From Ignavibacteria bacterium (GTDB lineage Bacteria > Bacteroidota > Ignavibacteria > Tepidaquicellales > OLB5), in the NCBI GenBank assembly GCA_030835005.1, contig JAUQWT010000226.1, positions 1 through 32,855 on the forward strand: a DNA stretch of 32,855 nucleotides, given 5' to 3'. Each line of letters starts with the position of its first letter. Within the stretch, counting starts at the first letter, position 1. Under the pieces are notes generated by a model. The model saw only the letters and a list, made by a program, of their open reading frames with translations, did not search any database and was not told where the DNA came from. This document shows positions 27,811 through 32,855 of this stretch, piece after piece. The position numbers and the translations under genes are program-made.

Positions 27811-27841
27811 CAAATATAATTAAACATTTGTGAATTAACAA
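27811..27841 (-). promoter_or_regulatory. Bacteroidota-type promoter for prsW-like gene
   Basis: Reverse strand: TTG (27841-27839), N20, TATATTTG (27818-27811). Confidence 0.68.
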
Positions 27842-27861
27842 TTAATGTAAGGGTTCTTATA

Positions 27862-27892
27862 CAAAAAAAATACCCCCAGTTTCGGGGGTATT
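27862..27892 (-). terminator. Terminator of the upstream T9SS gene (reverse strand)
   Basis: AATACCCCC agtttc GGGGGTATT with A-run on the left. Confidence 0.85.
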
Positions 27893-27914
27893 AAACTTCA
27901 AACGAAACAATGAA

Positions 27915-29237
27915 CTATTTTACAAGTATCATTTTTTTAGTTTCAACGAAACTGCCTGCTGTTAAGGTATAGAAGTAAATACCAGAAGAGAAAGCGCTCA
28001 TATCAACTGTTTCAATATAATTTCCAGCTGACATGTTTCTGTCAACAAGCGTCATGACTTCTGAACCAAGGTTGTTATAAATCTTCAAAGTAACCATTCC
28101 TGAAGTAGGAATTGAATACTTGAACGAAGTTGACGGGTTAAACGGATTAGGATAATTCTGCCCTAAGTTGAATGATTCCGGAGTAGTTGTATTACCCGGG
28201 TCAATTCCAACCGGAGGACCGTATCTTAAAATAACACCACCGCCACAACCTGCAAAACCAAGAGTGGGACTCAAGAACTGCATGTGCTGTATTCCAGTGG
28301 TTACCGGAACAGTTTCTTCAGTCCAGGATGTTCCTAAATTTGATGTCCTGAACATTCTGTAACCAACACCTTCGTTTATGACCGCTCTGATAACGTCTGA
28401 ACCATCTTTCATGCCATGCATGTTAATTGCTGCAAATGTGATGACTCCGGACGGATTTGTTACAACCGACCAGTTTGCTCCACCATTTGTGGTTTTTCTC
28501 AGGTTACTGCCATTAGAACCGGCCATTCCTGAAGTAGCGTTTACAAAAGCAATTGCCTGATAATATAATCCAGCAGCTCCGCCTGTTCCGGCGACGACTG
28601 AATTATTCCATGTACCATTAAAGCCGGTTGTAGTATAGTATATTTTAGCTGTAGTGGCATTAGAAACTGTGTTTGCAGAACCAATCCAATAAGTTGAAGT
28701 ATTTACCCAATCCCATGCATTGATAACGCCAAATTCATTTGTTGCAAGAGGAGCACCTGGTGCCAGTACCCAGTTAGTTCCGCCATTGGTTGTTGTTCTA
28801 AACTGGTACGGCTGACCGTTTCCGGTTGGATCACCCTGGTACACTCCGTTATTTGCATCAAACATCTTAATACCGTTGCTAAAGCTTCCGGCTAATGAAA
28901 ATTGCAGTACCCAGTTTGTGCCGCCGTTAGTAGTCTTGTAGATTGAACCGGCTACTGTACCAACCCAGCAAGTGTTTATATCCAGCGCCGAAATACCATA
29001 AAGATTACCGGCTAAACCTGAGCTAACATTAGTCCAGTTAAAGCCACCGTTTGTAGAGCGTCTTACGCCTGCACCATCTCCGCATACCCAAATAGTATTC
29101 CCATCCACTATTGAAATCGAATTAATGTTAAAGGCTGGAGCGGGCAACGTAGCGATCTGCACCCATGACTGACCGAAAGAAATGGCTGGGGCAGCCACAA
29201 AAAAAATGATGAAAAGCTGTAACAATTTTGACTTCAT
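27915..29237 (-). CDS. Secreted Ycf48/BNR-type beta-propeller protein with T9SS type A sorting domain
   Basis: Repeated KTTNGGTNWV / RKTTNGGANWS motifs; C-terminal NYPNPFNPSTSFKYSIPT...KKMILVK. Confidence 0.88.
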   Translation of the reverse strand: MKSKLLQLFIIFFVAAPAISFGQSWVQIATLPAPAFNINSISIVDGNTIWVCGDGAGVRRSTNGGFNWTNVSSGLAGNLYGISALDINTCWVGTVAGSIYKTTNGGTNWVLQFSLAGSFSNGIKMFDANNGVYQGDPTGNGQPYQFRTTTNGGTNWVLAPGAPLATNEFGVINAWDWVNTSTYWIGSANTVSNATTAKIYYTTTGFNGTWNNSVVAGTGGAAGLYYQAIAFVNATSGMAGSNGSNLRKTTNGGANWSVVTNPSGVITFAAINMHGMKDGSDVIRAVINEGVGYRMFRTSNLGTSWTEETVPVTTGIQHMQFLSPTLGFAGCGGGVILRYGPPVGIDPGNTTTPESFNLGQNYPNPFNPSTSFKYSIPTSGMVTLKIYNNLGSEVMTLVDRNMSAGNYIETVDMSAFSSGIYFYTLTAGSFVETKKMILVK

Positions 29238-29320
29238 TTGTATTTCTCCGTTTATGTTTTTTGGAGATCAAAGATACTTCTTTTTAGATTCAAGAAAAAT
29301 GATGAAAGTCATATAAAAAA

Positions 29321-29352
29321 AAGTATCCCTGCCATTCATAGCCGGGATACTT
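29321..29352. terminator. Stem-loop terminator between the two T9SS propeller genes
   Basis: AAGTATCCC (29321-29329) / GGGATACTT (29344-29352), flanked by A-run and TTTT. Confidence 0.7.
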
Positions 29353-29403
29353 TTAAAAAAAGGCGTTTTTCAACAGAAAAAAAAGAAAAACGTACTATTG
29401 AAA

Positions 29404-30756
29404 CTATTTCACTAACATCATTTTCTTTGTTTCTTTGAAGTTACCTGCGGCCAAAGTGTAGAAATAAGTGCCTGAAGAGAAACTGCTCATATCAACTGTT
29501 TCTACATAATTACCCACTGCAAGATCGCTGTTAATAACTGTTTTTACTTCCGCTCCAAGGCTATTATAGATCTTTAAAGTTACTAGCCCTGCTGTTGGAA
29601 CTGAGTATTTTATTGTTGTTGAAGGATTAAACGGATTCGGGTAATTCTGCTGCAATGCGAATTCATTTGGAATAGAAGTGTTACCAGGATCTATACCAGT
29701 ATTTGTAGCATCAATTAACTTTATAACACTTCCGTCAGAACCTGCAACAGCATATGCATATACTGTTCCGCCCTGGAATACAAGATCCATTCCGGTCCAG
29801 CCGTTCAAACCGGCAATTATCATTGTTGACCAGGTCAAACCTCCATCGATGCTTTTCCTGATACCGTTAGTTCCTGTTTGTGCTGTTAGGTAAACTACAT
29901 TTGTGCTTGGAACCCATTTCATTATACATACTGCGCTAAGCACTCCGCCAACGCCCTGAGTTGTCCATGAAGAACCATTTGTAGTTGAGCGGTTTATGTT
30001 TGGAAGTGACGCACTGGTAGCCCCTAAAATCACTGTACCGGCGCTGTTCATAGTAAAACCGGATGTGAACGGATTTGCACCGCCCGGAACAGTCAAAGTA
30101 CCCATATTGAATGAAGTTCCGCCGTTGGTTGTAAAACACACTCTTGAGAAACCGCTGATGCCATGCCCAAAATGAGTATTACTTGCAACAAAAACTGAAC
30201 CTGCAGCACCTGTCGTTCCGCCAACAGTTGTCTGTGAAGTTGTCCAGTTTGCTCCGCCATTTGTCGAAATAGCTATAAACTGCCCACCTGCTGAAGGCTG
30301 GTCACTTTGCGCATAAATAAAACTGCGGTTGGTTGGCGAGCCTGCAATACCGTTCCAGAAGCCAACAGATCCACCTGTTGATAGAACATTAGTCCATGAA
30401 GCACCGCCATCAGTTGTTCTCCAGATCTTTGCGTTTCCACCAAGTCCACCAATTGCGCCGCCATCACCAACAAGAGCTGTGTTTGCGTCAACAACCCAAA
30501 TAGCATAAAACTCCGGACCGGTTAAACTGCCGGTAACGTTAACAAAGTTAACACCACCATTGGTAGTTTTGTAAACTTTCGGAGCGCCGCCTGTTCCTCC
30601 GCATACCCATGCATTGTTCTGGTCAAGAACAGATACATATGGATACGGCCCAAGACCTGACATTTGCAAAGAACCTGCGCAATAGGTCCACTGGGAATAA
30701 CTCTCTGCTGCAAAAACCAGCATTAATGCCAATACAAAAAGTTTGAAATGTTTCAT
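29404..30756 (-). CDS. Secreted Ycf48/BNR-type beta-propeller protein with T9SS type A sorting domain (paralogue of 27915..29237)
   Basis: KVYKTTNGGVNFV, WRTTDGGASWT motifs; C-terminal NYPNPFNPSTTIKYSVPT...KKMMLVK. Confidence 0.88.
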   Translation of the reverse strand: MKHFKLFVLALMLVFAAESYSQWTYCAGSLQMSGLGPYPYVSVLDQNNAWVCGGTGGAPKVYKTTNGGVNFVNVTGSLTGPEFYAIWVVDANTALVGDGGAIGGLGGNAKIWRTTDGGASWTNVLSTGGSVGFWNGIAGSPTNRSFIYAQSDQPSAGGQFIAISTNGGANWTTSQTTVGGTTGAAGSVFVASNTHFGHGISGFSRVCFTTNGGTSFNMGTLTVPGGANPFTSGFTMNSAGTVILGATSASLPNINRSTTNGSSWTTQGVGGVLSAVCIMKWVPSTNVVYLTAQTGTNGIRKSIDGGLTWSTMIIAGLNGWTGMDLVFQGGTVYAYAVAGSDGSVIKLIDATNTGIDPGNTSIPNEFALQQNYPNPFNPSTTIKYSVPTAGLVTLKIYNSLGAEVKTVINSDLAVGNYVETVDMSSFSSGTYFYTLAAGNFKETKKMMLVK

Positions 30757-30865
30757 TGTGATTTTTACCTCCAGTAATTCTCCTTCTGGGGAGAGGTTTT
30801 ATTAGTTAAATAGTTGTGATATTTGCCAAATGTAATTATCAAATATATAAAATACAACATAATTA

Positions 30866-32293
30866 TTATTTTTTCAGAAATTCATGGATGCGGTTTATGG
30901 AACTTCTCTTTCCCAATACTTGCAACAATTCGAATATTCCCGGACTGATTGTAATTCCTGTCAGTGATAACCTCAGTATATGAATTAACTGTCCTGCTTT
31001 TACGTTATGCTTTTCAGCGAAATCTCTCAAATGTTCTTCAAGTTCTGCACTGGTCCAATCATTTATGAGACCTAATTCAGAGGCATATTTTTTAAAAACA
31101 GGCTGAATTTCGATGTTCCAGTATTTATGCAGTCCTTTCTCATCATAAGTCGCCGGGGCAACGAAGAAATATTTGCCAAATTCAACAAAATCATTAACAG
31201 TACTAACGCGTTCTTTCATTAGTGAAATAACATTTTCAACGTACGTCAGGTTCTCAATAGATGAGTTATCGAAATCCGTCAAGTTCATTTCCCGTAATTT
31301 ATTCAACACAAGTTCTGCAATCACCAAAGGATCAGAGACTTTTAAATATTCAGAATTGATCCAACCGAGTTTCTTCATATCAAAAACGGCCGAACTTTTG
31401 TTTACCCTTTCAAATGAAAATTCATTGATGGTCTCTTCTTTTGAAATGACCTCTTTGTTCCCTTCAGGTGCAAATCCAAGAAGTGTCAGAAAATTGAATA
31501 ATGCATCTGCTAAGTAACCCTTTTCCTTGTATTCCTCAACGGAAACAGGGTTCCTTCTTTTGGAAAGTTTCTTCTTTTGTTCATCCAATATCATCGGCAA
31601 GTGAGCAAACTCAGGAACTTCCCAGCCCAAGGCATTATACAATAGCACTTGTTTTGGTGTGTTTGATAAATGATCATCACCTCTTATAACGTGAGAGATC
31701 TTCATGTCATGATCGTCAACAACTACTGCAATCTGATAAACAGGAGAGCCATCTGAGCGGAGGATTACGAAATCATCGATCTCAAGATTATTAAATGCAG
31801 TTTTACCATGAACAATATCGTTAAATTCTGTAATTCCATCGGGAACCTTGAATCTGACGGCATATGGTTTGCCTTCGTCAAGGTACTTCCTGACGGTTTC
31901 AATACTGAGATTCAAGGATGCCCTGTTGTACTTAAACTGCTGCTTATTGGCTAATGAATCTTTACGCATTTGGTCAAGCTCTTCCTGTGATTCAAAAGCA
32001 TAATATGCCTTTCCCAACTTCACTAGTTCGTCGACAACACTAATATGTCTGTTAATATTTAATGCCTGGTAAACGATCTCTTCATCGGGATCCAATCCAA
32101 GCCAATGCATACTACGGAGAATCTGTTCCGAAAGCTCGCTTTTGCTTCTTTCCGGGTCAGTATCTTCAATCCTTAACAGGAATTTGCCGCCCTTATTTCT
32201 TGCAAAAAGCCAGTTGAAAATAGCAGTTCTTGCTCCGCCTACATGTAAAAACCCCGTTGGTGATGGGGCAAACCTTACTCTAACTTCTTTCAT
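30866..32293 (-). CDS. gltX: Glutamyl-tRNA synthetase
   Basis: VRFAPSPTGFLHVGGARTAIFNWLFARNKGGKFLLRIEDTDPERS; KKLSKRRNPVSVEEYKEKGYL (KLSKR motif). Confidence 0.96.
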   Translation of the reverse strand: MKEVRVRFAPSPTGFLHVGGARTAIFNWLFARNKGGKFLLRIEDTDPERSKSELSEQILRSMHWLGLDPDEEIVYQALNINRHISVVDELVKLGKAYYAFESQEELDQMRKDSLANKQQFKYNRASLNLSIETVRKYLDEGKPYAVRFKVPDGITEFNDIVHGKTAFNNLEIDDFVILRSDGSPVYQIAVVVDDHDMKISHVIRGDDHLSNTPKQVLLYNALGWEVPEFAHLPMILDEQKKKLSKRRNPVSVEEYKEKGYLADALFNFLTLLGFAPEGNKEVISKEETINEFSFERVNKSSAVFDMKKLGWINSEYLKVSDPLVIAELVLNKLREMNLTDFDNSSIENLTYVENVISLMKERVSTVNDFVEFGKYFFVAPATYDEKGLHKYWNIEIQPVFKKYASELGLINDWTSAELEEHLRDFAEKHNVKAGQLIHILRLSLTGITISPGIFELLQVLGKRSSINRIHEFLKK

Positions 32294-32340
32294 TTGCTAT
32301 TGACTAAACAGAATTTATAAAGTATCTTAATAGTTGGATG

Positions 32341-32371
32341 TTGAAAAGTCCCACAAAAATAAGTATTTTTG
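32341..32371 (+). promoter_or_regulatory. Bacteroidota-type promoter for the MerR gene
   Basis: TTG (32341-32343), N20, TATTTTTG (32364-32371). Confidence 0.68.
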
Positions 32372-32395
32372 TATTAAATCATAAGAATTAAATTT

Positions 32396-32855
32396 ATGGC
32401 TATGAAAAATTTTTCAATGAAGAAACTGTATTATTCCATCAGCGAGGTGAGCAGGATTTGTGATCTGGAGCAGTATGTCCTGAGATATTGGGAAACAGAG
32501 TTTGAGCAGCTTAAGCCTGCAAAAAACTCATCCGGCAACAGAATATACACAAATAAAGATATAAAAATGATTCTTTTAATAAAGAAGTTGTTAAAAGAAG
32601 AGAAATATACAATTGAGGGTGCAAAAAAGATCCTGAAGAATTATGTTATTGGTGATGACGGCACGGAAAAGGCAGACATGAAGGTTCTTGACGTTCAAAA
32701 ACAGAAGGCAGGGGAATTGAGTTTGTTTGATAGCCACGGTTCACAAACCGATAATGCAATTATGGATGATGGTGAAAGAGGCGGAGATAAAATGGTTGAT
32801 GATTTGAAGGAACTTAGAAAATTTCTGGAGGAATTGTATAACCAGCTTGAAGATT
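32396..32855 (+). CDS. MerR family transcriptional regulator (3' truncated by window edge; absent from ORF track)
   Basis: MAMKNFSMKKLYYSISEVSRICDLEQYVLRYWETEFEQLKPAKNSSGNRIYTNKDIKMILLIKKLLKEEKYTIEGAKKIL, a typical MerR HTH; open to window end. Confidence 0.9.
   Translation, partial: MAMKNFSMKKLYYSISEVSRICDLEQYVLRYWETEFEQLKPAKNSSGNRIYTNKDIKMILLIKKLLKEEKYTIEGAKKILKNYVIGDDGTEKADMKVLDVQKQKAGELSLFDSHGSQTDNAIMDDGERGGDKMVDDLKELRKFLEELYNQLED

Noticed and set aside
29269-29299. Promoter for the T9SS gene at 29237 (reverse TATCTTTG)
   Set aside because: The -33 position reads TTT rather than TTG; suggestive only.
1-32855. CRISPR array, tRNA, rRNA, prophage or intact transposase gene
   Set aside because: No regularly spaced direct repeats, cloverleaf-like tRNA sequence, rRNA segment, or transposase/integrase ORF was seen.

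Overview
The window is AT-rich bacterial chromosome, probably from the Bacteroidota/Ignavibacteria (Chlorobi-group) lineage. This rests on five proteins with C-terminal type IX secretion (T9SS) sorting domains (NYPNPFNP...) and five promoter-like sites of the form TTG-N20-TAnnTTTG. Most of it is housekeeping or ordinary accessory sequence: HtrA protease, PhzF, a heterodimeric ABC exporter, RsgA, a S41 peptidase, a MarR-GNAT fusion, TypA/BipA, an M3 peptidase, a Cys/Met PLP enzyme, an ECF sigma factor, DapB, aspartate kinase, NadD, a glycosyltransferase, PrsW, GltX and a MerR regulator. The most interesting element is the roughly 350-nt leader at 3859-4246, upstream of the ABC exporter. It has a Bacteroidota-type promoter and an unannotated 36-codon ORF rich in Thr and Ile (MTNFITTYMVTITSPIFKALVGDVCPAVSVKRRFKG). 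It also has three mutually exclusive helices (anti-antiterminator, antiterminator, intrinsic terminator), which look like a ribosome-mediated transcription attenuator. I see no further terminator until after rsgA, so the attenuator may control a five-gene unit: two ABC subunits, a methyltransferase, an acetyltransferase-like protein and the ribosome GTPase RsgA. Other points of interest are a perfect 24-bp palindrome at the predicted start site of the MarR-GNAT gene, a cluster of dispersed-type hairpin repeats at 2552-2882 and 4151-4231, a T9SS protein with almost no cargo, and a 58-aa CPXCG-type cysteine-rich ORF missed by the ORF track. All assignments come from reading the sequence by eye; no searches or folding calculations were run.
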